From JANMDN01 sp031376285 (GTDB lineage: Bacteria; Actinomycetota; Thermoleophilia; Miltoncostaeales; Miltoncostaeaceae), in NCBI GenBank assembly GCA_031376285.1, contig JANMDN010000033.1, forward strand, positions 1 to 60,193: a stretch of DNA of 60,193 nucleotides. Reading direction: 5' to 3'. Positions within the stretch are counted from its first letter, which is position 1. Each line of letters starts with the position of its first letter. Below are positions 25,163-34,823 of this stretch, piece after piece. The translations under genes and the position numbers were made by a program. The notes beneath the pieces are model-generated. The model did no database searches. It had not been told where the DNA came from and saw only the letters and a list, made by a program, of their open reading frames with translations.

Positions 25163-26149
25163 ATGGTGCCCGGGGTGTCCAACGAGAACGCCATCGAGGC
25201 CGAAGGCCTCGTCAAGCGCTACGGCGACACTGTCGCCCTCGATGGTGTGAGCTTCACTGTGCGTAAAGGCACGGTGTGCGGCCTCCTCGGACCGAATGGC
25301 GCCGGGAAGACCACCGCGGTGCGCATCCTCGCAACACTCGCAGAGCCCGACTCCGGTGTGGCCCGTGTGGCCGGCCTCGACGTTGGCGAGAATGGTCCCG
25401 CCGTGCGGCGCGTGATGGGCCTCGCGGCGCAGGGCGCTACTGTCGACTCCTTGCTGACCGGCCGAGAGAACCTCGTGATGATCGGCGAGCTGCACCACCT
25501 TGGGCGTCGCCTCTCAGCGGCCCGGGCGGACGAGCTCCTGGAACAGTTCTCACTGACCGATGCAAGCGGCCGCCTCGCGAGGACCTACTCGGGCGGAATG
25601 CGCCGTCGCCTCGACCTCGCCGCAACCCTGGTCGCGAAGCCCGAGGTGCTCTTCCTTGACGAGCCGACGACCGGTCTTGACCCGCGCGCGCGCAACGAAC
25701 TCTGGGATGTCCTGGACACCCTCGTCGGGCAGGGAACGACCATCCTCCTGACCACCCAATATCTCGACGAAGCCGATCGCCTGGCCGACGACATCGTGGT
25801 GATCGACCATGGCCGCGTCATCGCGCGGGGAGATTCCCGCGAGCTCAAGCGCCAAGTCGGAGGAGCCAAGGTGTTCGTGACCGTCGTCGACCCCGGTCGC
25901 CTGGACGAGGTCACCACGATGGTCGAAGCGGCGACCGGCGCGACACCCTCCGTCGATGCGGGCAGACGTACCGTCGACGCTCCCACCGAAGGCGGACCTC
26001 GGGTCGTGTCGAAGCTGGCCGATGCGCTCGCCAGTGCATCTGTGGACGTCGAGGACATCGGTCTTCGCCAGCCAACCCTCGACGACGTGTTCCTCACCCT
26101 TACGGGCCAACCCATCGACGAGGACGTTTCCGAGGAGGCCACGCGATGA
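25163..26149 (+). CDS. ABC transporter ATP-binding protein, DrrA-like
   Basis: A 328-residue ATPase of an exporter. Walker A is GPNGAGKTT, the signature is YSGGMRRRLDLAATL, Walker B is EVLFLDEPTTGLDP, followed by the switch His region LTTQYLDEADRLAD. The C-terminal ~90 residues form the extra domain typical of daunorubicin-resistance (DrrA) ATPases. The stop overlaps the permease ATG (ATGA). A start at GTG 25175 is possible. Confidence 0.9.
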   Translation: MVPGVSNENAIEAEGLVKRYGDTVALDGVSFTVRKGTVCGLLGPNGAGKTTAVRILATLAEPDSGVARVAGLDVGENGPAVRRVMGLAAQGATVDSLLTGRENLVMIGELHHLGRRLSAARADELLEQFSLTDASGRLARTYSGGMRRRLDLAATLVAKPEVLFLDEPTTGLDPRARNELWDVLDTLVGQGTTILLTTQYLDEADRLADDIVVIDHGRVIARGDSRELKRQVGGAKVFVTVVDPGRLDEVTTMVEAATGATPSVDAGRRTVDAPTEGGPRVVSKLADALASASVDVEDIGLRQPTLDDVFLTLTGQPIDEDVSEEATR

Positions 26150-26973
26150 GCACCGCTATCCCGCCGGTCGCCGAGCGCCGCGGCGGTTGGATGGGCGATA
26201 CGTGGGTCGTGGCAAAGCGTGGCCTGCGTCATATCCGTCGCCAGCCCGAGGCGCTTGCCGACGTGACGATCCAACCGATCATGTTCGTGCTGCTCTTCGC
26301 CTATGTCTTCGGTGGCGCAATCAAGCCGGACGGCGTGAACTACAAAGAGTTCCTGATGGGTGGCATCTTCGCCCAGACGATCGTGTTCGGCGCCTTTGGC
26401 ACCGCGATCGCCCTCGCATACGACCGGACAAACGGCGCGATCGACCGGTTCCGGTCGCTTCCGATGGGGCGCGGCACGGTGCTGGCCGGTCATGCCGTTT
26501 CGAGCCTTCTGCGCGCGATGCTGCCGATCATCCTGATGTCGCTCTGCGGCCTGATCGTTGGCTGGCGCATCCGCGGCTCACTTGCCGAGGCCATTGGCGG
26601 CTACGCGCTGATGATCGCCTTTTCGTTTGCCATTGTGTGGTTGGGCATCCTGATGGGGAGCGTCCTCCCGACGGTCGAGGCGGTCCAAGGCGTTGGATTT
26701 ACCGCCATCTTTCCCATCACGTTTCTGGCCAGCACGTTCGTACCCCTGAGCAGCCTCCCTGGCGTGCTTCGAACGATCGCCGAGTGGAACCCCGTGTCGA
26801 CCGTCTCGGAGGCCCTGCGCAAGCTCTTCGGCAACGAAACCGCGGACATCGCCGTTGGAGCCCCATGGTCGATCCGACACGCGATCCTCTACAGCGTGCT
26901 CTGGATTATCGGCATCATCGCCGTCTGCGCGCCACTGGCGATTCGGGCCTACCAGCGGACGATCTCACGCTGA
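26146..26973 (+). CDS. ABC transporter permease, DrrB-like
   Basis: A 275-residue ABC-2 type membrane subunit with about six predicted spans (for example IMFVLLFAYVFGGAI, MIAFSFAIVWLGILMGSVL and ILYSVLWIIGIIAVCAPLAI). The central motif FPITFLASTFVPLSSLP and WNPVSTVSEALRKLFGN are typical of DrrB-type permeases. It pairs with the ATPase encoded immediately upstream, and the pair probably exports a hydrophobic compound or drug. A 15-bp-stem terminator follows. Confidence 0.9.
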   Translation: MSTAIPPVAERRGGWMGDTWVVAKRGLRHIRRQPEALADVTIQPIMFVLLFAYVFGGAIKPDGVNYKEFLMGGIFAQTIVFGAFGTAIALAYDRTNGAIDRFRSLPMGRGTVLAGHAVSSLLRAMLPIILMSLCGLIVGWRIRGSLAEAIGGYALMIAFSFAIVWLGILMGSVLPTVEAVQGVGFTAIFPITFLASTFVPLSSLPGVLRTIAEWNPVSTVSEALRKLFGNETADIAVGAPWSIRHAILYSVLWIIGIIAVCAPLAIRAYQRTISR

Positions 26974-26994
26974 CCATGTCGCTGGAGGCACCCG

Positions 26995-27036
26995 ATTGAG
27001 GTGAGGGAGAGCCGGCGCGGCCTCCCTCACCTCAAT
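26995..27036. terminator. bidirectional hairpin terminator
   Basis: ATTGAGGTGAGGGAG (26995-27009) and CTCCCTCACCTCAAT (27022-27036) form a perfect 15-bp stem with a 12-nt GC loop. It fills the space between the permease stop and the stop of the next gene on the minus strand, so it can end transcription both ways. There is no long T-run in either direction. Confidence 0.8.
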
Positions 27037-27038
27037 AC

Positions 27039-27410
27039 CTATGCGGCCTCGGGTCGACGACGCTCGATCTGGAACCCGATCACACGGAGTGGTTCGTTGG
27101 CAACTGCGGTGGTGCGAACGAGCTGAGCCGGCGCCTTGAAGATGGCATCGACGACCTCGCGCGCAATCCGCCATGGGCAGCCGTGGACAAGCGGGCCGAC
27201 CATCTCGGTCTCCATACGCTCGACGATCGCCTCCCAGAGGTCCTGCTCGGAACGGGTATTTGGCATCGTGCGTCCGCTCAAGCCGACCGCATCGACCAGC
27301 ACCTGATTGATCACCCGATCGAACGTCCAGGTGAGTGGGGATCCCAGGGACTGCACGCTGTGACACGGGCACTTGCGGTCCGTACAGCTGCGCCACTCAA
27401 TCGCCGTCAT
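27039..27410 (-). CDS. hypothetical protein
   Basis: A 123-residue protein starting MTAIEWRSC, with GGGAGGTG 5 nt before the ATG at 27410. It has an N-terminal Cys cluster (SCTDRKCPCHS), then a helical region (TFDRVINQVLVDAVGL, QDLWEAIVERMETEMVG). No membrane segment and no domain I recognise. It is flanked by the hairpin terminator and the LuxR-type regulator gene, so it is probably a single-gene unit. Confidence 0.55.
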   Translation of the reverse strand: MTAIEWRSCTDRKCPCHSVQSLGSPLTWTFDRVINQVLVDAVGLSGRTMPNTRSEQDLWEAIVERMETEMVGPLVHGCPWRIAREVVDAIFKAPAQLVRTTAVANEPLRVIGFQIERRRPEAA

Positions 27411-27552
27411 GTCCCACCTCCCGCGCTTGGGGGTCGCCCAATGGCGACCCGTTCCTGATCTGCAGAGCAAGGGTAAGGCGGCGAACCCGGACTCGACTAT
27501 TGGGAAAAGTACGAAGACGCGCTTCTCATGCTGTGAGACGGGGGGCGCGCGG

Positions 27553-30438
27553 TCACTCTGGGTCGCGAGGTGGCTCGGGTGCCGTCGTGCGACGATTCCA
27601 CACCGCCGCGGCCTCAGTTCGGTTGCGCACGCCCAGCTTGCGAAACGCATTCTCCAAATGCTTGTCGACGGTTTTCTTGACCACCCCAAGGAGTGCGGCG
27701 ATCTCCTTGCTGGCGCGTCCCTCAGCGACGAGGGTCACCACGGCCTCCTCGCGAGGCGTCAGCCGATCCGAGACGTGTTTCTCGGCGTCCGCACTGTCCA
27801 TTGGGACGTCGGTGGCCAGATCAACGCCAAGCTCTGCGTAGATTCGCTGAGCCTCGCGCGCGAGAAGCCCGGCGACATCCGACGGACTCGCGCGTCGTGT
27901 CAGCGTGGCCGTGATCATGCTCATGCGTGCCGCTTCGGAGCGCCGACCACTGTTCTCGATGCGCTGCGCCGCGACTTCGACGCCGTCAAGATCTGGCGAG
28001 CGGCCCGACGCGATCTCGCCGAGCGCGCGTGCGTACGTTGCGCGCGCGTCGGGCCAAAAATCACCGATGCGGCGCAGCAGCGCGAGCGCCCACGGCTCAT
28101 CTCGTTCAGTCGCCGCGGCCTCAAGCCCGGTCGTGAGGAGCCCCGTCCACATCGGTTCCTCCCCCGTGGCGACCGAACCCCAACCATTGAGCATGGCCGC
28201 GATCTCGGCCAGGGCGCGCGACGGGTCGGCCGTTGCGAGGGCCACTCGTGCCATCCCTACGCGGGCCTCCAGACCAACGCCCCGCATTCCCAGACGACGC
28301 GCCTCCTCGGCGATGCGCTCATAGCGTGCGTCCAGGCCGTCGAGGCGCCCGCGGCATCGCAGCACCTTTGCGCGGACGACCTCGAACTCCAGCGCCCCTT
28401 TCGCGTCAAGTTTCGCCGCGAGCGCCTTCTGGATATCTCGTTCGGCGTCGCTCCAGCGACCCAGCTCGACGAGGATGTCGGTGCGCCAACGAAGGGAGCG
28501 AGCAATGAGACGTGTGAGTCCTGCTCGCTCCGCGACCTCGATTGCCTCGTCGATGTAGCGAAGGCTATCCTCGAGGGGCTCGTCGAGGCGATCCTTCGTG
28601 CAGCGGGCCAGCGTCGTCAGCGCGCGCTGCACGTGGACGACGTCACCGTGGGCACGCGCTTCGTCAAGAACGTCAAGCAGCTTTCGACGGCCCTCCTTGA
28701 ACTGCCCGGTCGCAACCAGTCCGGCCGCGAGACTGATGCGTAGGCTCAGTCGTACGCCAACGTCGAGGTTGCCGAGTTCGAGTCCGGCCCGGGCAGCCGC
28801 AACTGCGCCGGACATGTCATCGCTTCGCAGCGCCGTGCGGGCGAGGAGTTTGAGGACTTCCGCGTGATCTCGACCGCGGCCCGGAAGCCGGGAGAGCTGG
28901 TTGCTGGCCTCGCGAAGGTCATCGAGGACACCGTCGCGCTCATGATGGTCCCATCGAATTGACGCATCGAGCGCGCGCGCGACAGCCCCAAGCGCGCCGT
29001 CCTGGGCGATATCGGCGGCGACGATCGCCTGCGCGACGAGCGCCGAAGCGTCGTCGAGGTCAGCGGTGACCACGAGGATTCGCACCCGTTCGAGGAGCGC
29101 CTCGGCCAGGCGCGTCTCCCCGAGTTCCGGCTTCCACAACTCCGACGCTTTGCTGAAATGGCGCTCGGCCTCCCGGAGCGCGCTCAGGCGGAGTGCGCGA
29201 CGCCCGGCCCTCATGGAGTATTCAACCGCTTGGGCCGAATCTCCCGCCCCAAGTGCATGGACGAGTAGCTCCTCCAAGCGCGTCTCGGCCGCGGACGTCA
29301 CGTGATCCTCGATTGCGCGCATCGCCCGCTGGTGCCAGATCGGCGCGAGCGCGCCGAGATCGTCGTAGACGACGTCGCGGGCGAGCGAATGGCGGAAGCT
29401 GAGGCGCGCGGGCCCGGGATCCACGGTGCTGTGGCTCAGAAGACCGACCTCCCGGGCTCGGTCCACTGCCTCGACGAGATCTTCGGGGGTCAGCTCCGCG
29501 ACGGCGCCAAGAAGCCAGTGCTCTGCGGTCTCACCGACGACCGCAGCCGCTTGGGCAAGGCGACGTGTGATGGGGTCGAGCGCGCCGACGCGAAGGAGGA
29601 GCGCTTCTCGGACGGCGTCGGGCAGGGGCGCACGGCCCGTGTCCTCCCACTCGCCCGTCAGTTGAACAAGCCGACCGTCGCGAAGCGACTGCTTGATGAC
29701 TTCCTCAACGGCGAACGCGTTGCCCTTGCTGGTCGCGAACACCGCGTCGATCGCGCTGGCACTCGCCCCGCCGCCAATCGCGAACGAAATCATCTGTCCG
29801 ACCTCGTCGCGTGTAAGCGCAGGGAGGGGGAGCTCCACCGCGAGCCGATCTCGGGTCAGCTGGGTCCGGAGTGCCGAGAGCGCGGGGTTGGGTTCCTCGT
29901 CTCGAAAGGTGATCAGCATCGACAGCTCGTCGTGGCGGAATGCACGAGCCAGGTGCAGTGCGACCTCGCAGCTGAGTTCCTTCGCCTCGTGCATGTTTTC
30001 GAGAATGATGAGGGTTCCGCTCCCGGCGACCAACGCTCCGACGTAGCGAGTTGCGGCGTCGAAGAGGCGCGCCGGCTCGATGCGTTGACCGGGTGACTGG
30101 TCGAGCACCAATCGGGGAAACTCACCTAACAGGTCGTCGTCGAGCATGAGGCTGGCATCACCGCTAGCTCGTCGAAGTCGGGCGAACGCGTCCCGAAAGA
30201 CCCCGAGCGGCAACCTCGCGCCGAGGGCGTCGGCCTCACCCACGAGCACCGGCATGTTCCCAATCGCGCGCTCGCGCGCCCAGTGCGACAATCGCGTTTT
30301 TCCGCGACCCGCTTCTCCCGACAGGAGCACGACACGCGGTCGACCCTCGACCCAGCGCAGCGCATCGCCGATCGTCCGCCGAACCGACTCGCGGCCGACG
30401 ATCCGTGGCGTGAGGAACGTCCCGGGGGCTTCGTCCAT
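27553..30438 (-). CDS. large ATP-binding LuxR-family transcriptional regulator
   Basis: A 961-residue LAL/MalT-like regulator. The N-terminal AAA-type ATPase has Walker A LSGEAGRGKTRLSHW (about 37-51) followed by a long tetratricopeptide-like helical region, and the C-terminal LuxR helix-turn-helix is LTPREEAVVTLVAEGRASKE followed by LLGVVKKTVDKHLENAFRKL. Such proteins sense small molecules through the ATPase/TPR part. It is divergent from the ureidoglycine aminohydrolase gene with a 138-bp gap, so control of the ureide genes is a reasonable guess. The ATG at 30438 is chosen because MDEAPGTFLTPRIVGRE begins the conserved N-terminus. Confidence 0.85.
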   Translation of the reverse strand: MDEAPGTFLTPRIVGRESVRRTIGDALRWVEGRPRVVLLSGEAGRGKTRLSHWARERAIGNMPVLVGEADALGARLPLGVFRDAFARLRRASGDASLMLDDDLLGEFPRLVLDQSPGQRIEPARLFDAATRYVGALVAGSGTLIILENMHEAKELSCEVALHLARAFRHDELSMLITFRDEEPNPALSALRTQLTRDRLAVELPLPALTRDEVGQMISFAIGGGASASAIDAVFATSKGNAFAVEEVIKQSLRDGRLVQLTGEWEDTGRAPLPDAVREALLLRVGALDPITRRLAQAAAVVGETAEHWLLGAVAELTPEDLVEAVDRAREVGLLSHSTVDPGPARLSFRHSLARDVVYDDLGALAPIWHQRAMRAIEDHVTSAAETRLEELLVHALGAGDSAQAVEYSMRAGRRALRLSALREAERHFSKASELWKPELGETRLAEALLERVRILVVTADLDDASALVAQAIVAADIAQDGALGAVARALDASIRWDHHERDGVLDDLREASNQLSRLPGRGRDHAEVLKLLARTALRSDDMSGAVAAARAGLELGNLDVGVRLSLRISLAAGLVATGQFKEGRRKLLDVLDEARAHGDVVHVQRALTTLARCTKDRLDEPLEDSLRYIDEAIEVAERAGLTRLIARSLRWRTDILVELGRWSDAERDIQKALAAKLDAKGALEFEVVRAKVLRCRGRLDGLDARYERIAEEARRLGMRGVGLEARVGMARVALATADPSRALAEIAAMLNGWGSVATGEEPMWTGLLTTGLEAAATERDEPWALALLRRIGDFWPDARATYARALGEIASGRSPDLDGVEVAAQRIENSGRRSEAARMSMITATLTRRASPSDVAGLLAREAQRIYAELGVDLATDVPMDSADAEKHVSDRLTPREEAVVTLVAEGRASKEIAALLGVVKKTVDKHLENAFRKLGVRNRTEAAAVWNRRTTAPEPPRDPE

Positions 30439-30576
30439 CGGCGGTGAGCCTATGTGATGCGGCGCCAGCAGCGGGGAGACAGCCCGGGCAGGCTCTGCCA
30501 GAATCCGCCGAATGCGTCGGCGTCGGCCCCGGTCGTCGTTCGGCGGGTCCCGCACTGCCACCCCGAGAAGGCCTTC

Positions 30577-31326
30577 GTGACAACCCCCATCGGACTCACC
30601 AGAAGCACCGTTCAACCAGACCATGCGGTCATCGCACCCGACAGCCACGTCCGCTCACCGCTCCCCGGGTGGGTGAACTCGCTCAGCATCGTCCTGATCT
30701 CACCGAGGATGGGCGCGCAGTTCAGCCAGTACCTCGTCGAGATGGGGCCCGGCGGCGAGTCCGCAGCGCCGGCGCCTGGGGTCGAGCGGTTCGTCTACGT
30801 CATCGACGGGTCCGTCGCCCTCAAGGTGGCGCGGGCCGGCCATGACCTCGGCCCTCGCGAGTACGGCTTCCTGCCCGCTGGAGCGGCGCACCAGATCACA
30901 AGTCGCGACGGGGCGACCGTGATGGTGATCGAGAAGGACTTCGTTCCCGTCGGTGGGCACGCCGCTGCGACGGTTGTGGTCGGCAGTGAAAAGGATGCGC
31001 CAGCGTCGCCGTTCATGGGCGACGAGCGTGTGCTCGTCCAGATGCTCCTCCCGGATACTCCAGCCTTCGACATGGCCGTCAACACCATGGCCTTCGCGCC
31101 AGGCGCATGCCTGCCGTTTGTCGAGGTCCACGTGATGGAGCACGGCCTGACCATGCTCGAAGGCAGCGCGATCTACCGCCTCGGCGACGCGTGGTACCCG
31201 ATCCAGGCGGGCGACGTCGTCTTCATGGCGCCGTACTGCCCGCAGTGGACGGCGGCCTACGGCAGCGGGTGGGCGAAGTACCTCCTCTACAAGGACTGGA
31301 ATCGCGACCCACTGATCCAGCCGTGA
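30577..31326 (+). CDS. allE: (S)-ureidoglycine aminohydrolase
   Basis: A 249-residue bicupin that converts (S)-ureidoglycine to (S)-ureidoglycolate with release of ammonia, in purine-nitrogen recovery. The second cupin carries the metal site: CLPFVEVHVMEHGLTMLEG with Glu and His ligands, then YPIQAGDVVFMAPYCPQW, a diagnostic AllE stretch. The GTG at 30577 is used. Its stop overlaps the next gene's GTG (GTGA), an M20 amidohydrolase for the following step. Confidence 0.88.
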   Translation: MTTPIGLTRSTVQPDHAVIAPDSHVRSPLPGWVNSLSIVLISPRMGAQFSQYLVEMGPGGESAAPAPGVERFVYVIDGSVALKVARAGHDLGPREYGFLPAGAAHQITSRDGATVMVIEKDFVPVGGHAAATVVVGSEKDAPASPFMGDERVLVQMLLPDTPAFDMAVNTMAFAPGACLPFVEVHVMEHGLTMLEGSAIYRLGDAWYPIQAGDVVFMAPYCPQWTAAYGSGWAKYLLYKDWNRDPLIQP

Positions 31327-32555
31327 CCGTCGACGCTGACCGGCTGGTAGGAGAGATCGAGGCGCTCGCGCAGATCTCCGACACGCCGTATCCGTCTGTA
31401 ACGAGGGTGCTCTTCACGGGCCCCGACATGCGGGGGCGCGACTGGATGGTCGAGCGCTGCGAGGCGGAGGGGCTCGATGTCCGCTTCGACGCAGTTGGAA
31501 ATCTCTTTGCCAGATGGGAGGGCGCCGAGCCGGAGCTTGCGGCCGTCGCGACCGGCTCCCACACCGACGCGATCCCGAACGCGGGCCGCTTCGACGGTGT
31601 GGTCGGCGTCCTCGGGGGACTCGAGGCGATCCGCTCCCTGAAGGCGTCCGGGTTGACCCCGCGCCGTTCGATCGAACTGATCGTATTCACCGCGGAGGAG
31701 CCGACGCGCTTTGGCATCGGATGCGTTGGTAGCCGGATCATGTCGGGGCAGCTCGACCCAGGGCGCGCGGCCGGCCTGACCGACGCTGACGGCGTCACCC
31801 TCGAGGAGGCGCGATTGGCGGCTGGGTACGCGGGCGCCCTCTCCTTGGTCCGGCCCGCAGTTGGCCACTACCGCGCGTTCGTCGAGCTTCACATCGAGCA
31901 GGGGCCGCTCCTCGAACGTGATGGAGTCCAGATCGGCGTCGTCACGGCGATCGCCGCGCCGGCGACCCTGCGCGTCGACCTCACGGGGCCCGGTGGGCAC
32001 GCCGGCGCCGTCCTCATGGTCGACCGCGCCGACCCGATGGTCGCCGCGGCCGAGCTGGTATCGGCCGTCGACGAAGTCGCGCGGGGCTCCGGCGGGCCGG
32101 ACACGGTCGCGACCTGCGGGCTCGTCGACGTCTTCCCGGGGGCCGTGAACAGCATTCCTCGCGAAGTGCGCCTGAGCATCGACGTCCGCGACACCGACGG
32201 CGCACGACGCGACCGCGTGGTCGATGCGATTCGCGCGAAGGGGCGTGACGCGGCCACCAGGCGAGGCGTGGGCCATCGCGACGAGCTGCTAAATGCCGAC
32301 CCTCCCGCGACCTGCGCCCCGGAGATCGTCGCCCAGATTGAGGCCGTCTGCACGGAGCAGGGCGTCGTCGCGCAACGGATGATCAGTCGTGCCTACCACG
32401 ACTCACTCTTCATGGCGCAGATCTGCCCGACCGGGATGATCTTCATCCCCTGTCGCGGCGGAGTGAGCCACCGGCCTGACGAGTTCGCAAGCCCTGAGGA
32501 CATTGCTCGTGGTGCGGCGGTGCTTGCTGGCACGCTCGCGAAGCTCGCGGCGTGA
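31323..32555 (+). CDS. M20-family amidohydrolase, probable ureidoglycolate amidohydrolase
   Basis: A 410-residue di-metal hydrolase of the allantoate/ureidoglycolate/N-carbamoyl amidohydrolase group. VATGSHTDAIPNAGRFDGVVG provides the first metal His/Asp ligands, FTAEEPTRFGIGCVGSR the Glu pair, ELHIEQGPLLE the next His, and SRAYHDSLFMAQ the last His. Coupling to allE by GTGA overlap points to the step after ureidoglycolate formation. Allantoate amidohydrolase is the alternative, but a second M20 gene at 34824 is a better candidate for that. Confidence 0.82.
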   Translation: MTVDADRLVGEIEALAQISDTPYPSVTRVLFTGPDMRGRDWMVERCEAEGLDVRFDAVGNLFARWEGAEPELAAVATGSHTDAIPNAGRFDGVVGVLGGLEAIRSLKASGLTPRRSIELIVFTAEEPTRFGIGCVGSRIMSGQLDPGRAAGLTDADGVTLEEARLAAGYAGALSLVRPAVGHYRAFVELHIEQGPLLERDGVQIGVVTAIAAPATLRVDLTGPGGHAGAVLMVDRADPMVAAAELVSAVDEVARGSGGPDTVATCGLVDVFPGAVNSIPREVRLSIDVRDTDGARRDRVVDAIRAKGRDAATRRGVGHRDELLNADPPATCAPEIVAQIEAVCTEQGVVAQRMISRAYHDSLFMAQICPTGMIFIPCRGGVSHRPDEFASPEDIARGAAVLAGTLAKLAA

Positions 32556-32570
32556 CGGGTGGCCGCGCGG

Positions 32571-34718
32571 TCAGAACTCAACCCGCGACCCCACAATCAC
32601 GGTTCGATCCGCCGGCAACGCGAAGTACTCGATGGGACTCGCGGCGTTGCGGGACATCGCGATGAACAGTCGCTTACGCCAACTCGCCATCCCGGGTGCG
32701 TCCGTGCGAGCAATGGTGATGTGGGAGAGGAAGTACGTCGCGCCCTCGACGTCAATCGGTGACTCCGTCCCGTTCTGCGCAATGAGGCGCAACGTCGCGG
32801 GAACGTCCGGCTCGTCCTGAAAGCCGAAGCGGGCGGTAAAGTGGGTGATGTTGTCGTCGGTGAAGCCGAGATCGTCGACGATCAGACGGTCGGCTTCGGG
32901 GACGTGCGGTACCCGGAGGGTCTCGATCGAGAGGACAACGACGTCTTGGTGGAGGACATGGTTGTGCTCGAAGTTCTGACGAAATGCCAGCGGCGCCGTT
33001 TGGATCGTTGGGTGCAGGAAGACCCCGGTTCCCGCGACGCGATGGACCGGCGGCGTCATCGCGTTCAACTCCCGCACGAAGTCCCGCAGCGAGCCCTCCT
33101 TCGCAGTCCGGTTCTCGGTAACGATCCGCCGACCGCGCTGCCAGGTGATGAGTACCCCGAAGGTGATCGCCGCCAAAATAAGGGGGAACCAACCCCCGTC
33201 GAGCACCTTGGTGAGCGTGGCCGAAAAGAAGGCCAGGTCAACGACCAGAAAGGCGGCTCCGATCGCGACAGCCACCCATTTCGGCTTCCCAAGGAGCGAA
33301 CGGAGCACGACACAAAAGAGAATCGTGTCGATGGCGAGGGTGCCCGTCACCGCGATCCCGTACGCCGAGGCAAGCGCCGCCGACGACCGGAACCCGAGGA
33401 CGAGCACGACAACCGCGGCGAAAGTCCCCCAATTGATCGCCGGCACGTACACCTGTCCGACCTCGTGCTCGGAGGTCTGACGGATCCTCATGCGGGGAAG
33501 GAAACCGAGTTGAACGGCCTGGCGGGTGACTGAGAAGGCGCCGGAGATGACCGCCTGTGAGGCGATGACCGTCGCGGCCGTCGACAGCACGACCACCGGA
33601 ATGCGGGACCAGTGGGGAAACAGCAGGAAAAACGGGCTCTCGATCGCGCTCGGCGTGCCGAGGATGAGGGCGCCCTGGCCCAAGTAGTTGAGGGTGAGGG
33701 CCGGGAAAACGAAGAAGAACCAGGCCCGGCTGATGGGGGCACGCCCAAAATGCCCCATATCGGCATACAGCGCTTCGGCTCCCGTGATGACGAGGACGAC
33801 CGACGCCAAGGCGATGAACGCGACTCCCGCGTCGCGAGCGAAGAAGGCGATGGCGTAGGTCGGCGAAAGCGCGCGCAGGATCCCTGGGTGCCGTGCGACC
33901 TCTGCGGCCCCGGCGAGCGCGAGGACCGAAAACCAAACGGCCATGATTGGCCCGAACAGGCGTCCGACGAGCCCCGTGCCGTGGCGTTGGATCATGAAGA
34001 GGAGCGTCAAGACAACGAGGGTGATCGGAAGAACGAGGGCTTCCAACCTCGGCGCCGCGACCTCCAGACCCTCGACGGCCGAAAGCACCGAGATTGCTGG
34101 AGTGATCATTCCGTCGCCGTAGAAGAGCGCGGCCCCGAAGATCCCGAGGGCGACAAGGGAGGACTTCGCGAGCGTTCCCGTCAGGTTGGGACGCTGGATG
34201 AGGGCGATCAGGGCCATGATCCCGCCCTCACCGTCGTTATCGACCCTCATGATTGCGGTCACGTACTTCACCGAGACGACGAGCGTGACCGCCCACACGA
34301 CGAGCGAGATGATCCCGTAGACACCCGTTTGATCTGGACGAACCGCGCCGTTGTCGACGGTGAACACGGTACGCAGGGCGTAGAGCGGCGATGTCCCGAT
34401 GTCGCCGAAGACGACCCCGAGTGCGGCCAAGGTCAGCGCGGCGAGGCCAGCGCGCCCATGGCTCGCCCGGCCGTCGTTGAGGCCGGCTACTTCGTGGGAG
34501 CTGCCAGCGGGCGCTGGCGACGGAACGTCTGCGCTTGAGCCTCCCGCCCCGGAGGGGCCATCGTCAGACCCGAGGTCGGTGGGGAAGCTGTCCGGCACGG
34601 GGCGTGACGATACTTGGTCAGCCAGGGCGCACGACGTGACCGTGGTCTGCCGTGTCACTGATACGCCGCCGACTGGTCCCGCTCCTCCCTCCAGGCGGGA
34701 GCTAAGCTGCTCAGGCAT
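32571..34718 (-). CDS. kup: Kup-type potassium transporter
   Basis: A 715-residue membrane protein of the HAK/KUP/KT family. The signature GVVFGDIGTSPLYALRTVF opens the first span, followed by about 12 hydrophobic helices and a cytoplasmic C-terminal domain. A ~75-residue Ser/Pro-rich N-terminal extension precedes the first span, so translation might start further in. It imports K+ with protons. It is inserted on the opposite strand between two ureide-pathway M20 genes, with no obvious functional link. Confidence 0.88.
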   Translation of the reverse strand: MPEQLSSRLEGGAGPVGGVSVTRQTTVTSCALADQVSSRPVPDSFPTDLGSDDGPSGAGGSSADVPSPAPAGSSHEVAGLNDGRASHGRAGLAALTLAALGVVFGDIGTSPLYALRTVFTVDNGAVRPDQTGVYGIISLVVWAVTLVVSVKYVTAIMRVDNDGEGGIMALIALIQRPNLTGTLAKSSLVALGIFGAALFYGDGMITPAISVLSAVEGLEVAAPRLEALVLPITLVVLTLLFMIQRHGTGLVGRLFGPIMAVWFSVLALAGAAEVARHPGILRALSPTYAIAFFARDAGVAFIALASVVLVITGAEALYADMGHFGRAPISRAWFFFVFPALTLNYLGQGALILGTPSAIESPFFLLFPHWSRIPVVVLSTAATVIASQAVISGAFSVTRQAVQLGFLPRMRIRQTSEHEVGQVYVPAINWGTFAAVVVLVLGFRSSAALASAYGIAVTGTLAIDTILFCVVLRSLLGKPKWVAVAIGAAFLVVDLAFFSATLTKVLDGGWFPLILAAITFGVLITWQRGRRIVTENRTAKEGSLRDFVRELNAMTPPVHRVAGTGVFLHPTIQTAPLAFRQNFEHNHVLHQDVVVLSIETLRVPHVPEADRLIVDDLGFTDDNITHFTARFGFQDEPDVPATLRLIAQNGTESPIDVEGATYFLSHITIARTDAPGMASWRKRLFIAMSRNAASPIEYFALPADRTVIVGSRVEF

Positions 34719-34761
34719 GCGCCGTCACCTGCTCCACCGGATCTCCGCGCGCGGTCCGCAA

Positions 34762-34812
34762 GGGGCCACCCCGGACCACCACCCACGTTTCAGGGTAGTC
34801 CGAGAAACGTGG
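34762..34812. repeat. 39-nt dispersed repeat, copy B, with extended hairpin
   Basis: Positions 34762-34784 are identical to copy A at 14549-14571, and the full 39-nt block matches at 34 positions. Here the 3' half lies in a perfect 9-bp hairpin, CCACGTTTC (34783-34791) with GAAACGTGG (34804-34812), that copy A lacks. It sits in the gap between the kup start (minus) and the M20 gene start (plus). Confidence 0.65.
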
Positions 34813-34823
34813 CGGCGAGCGCG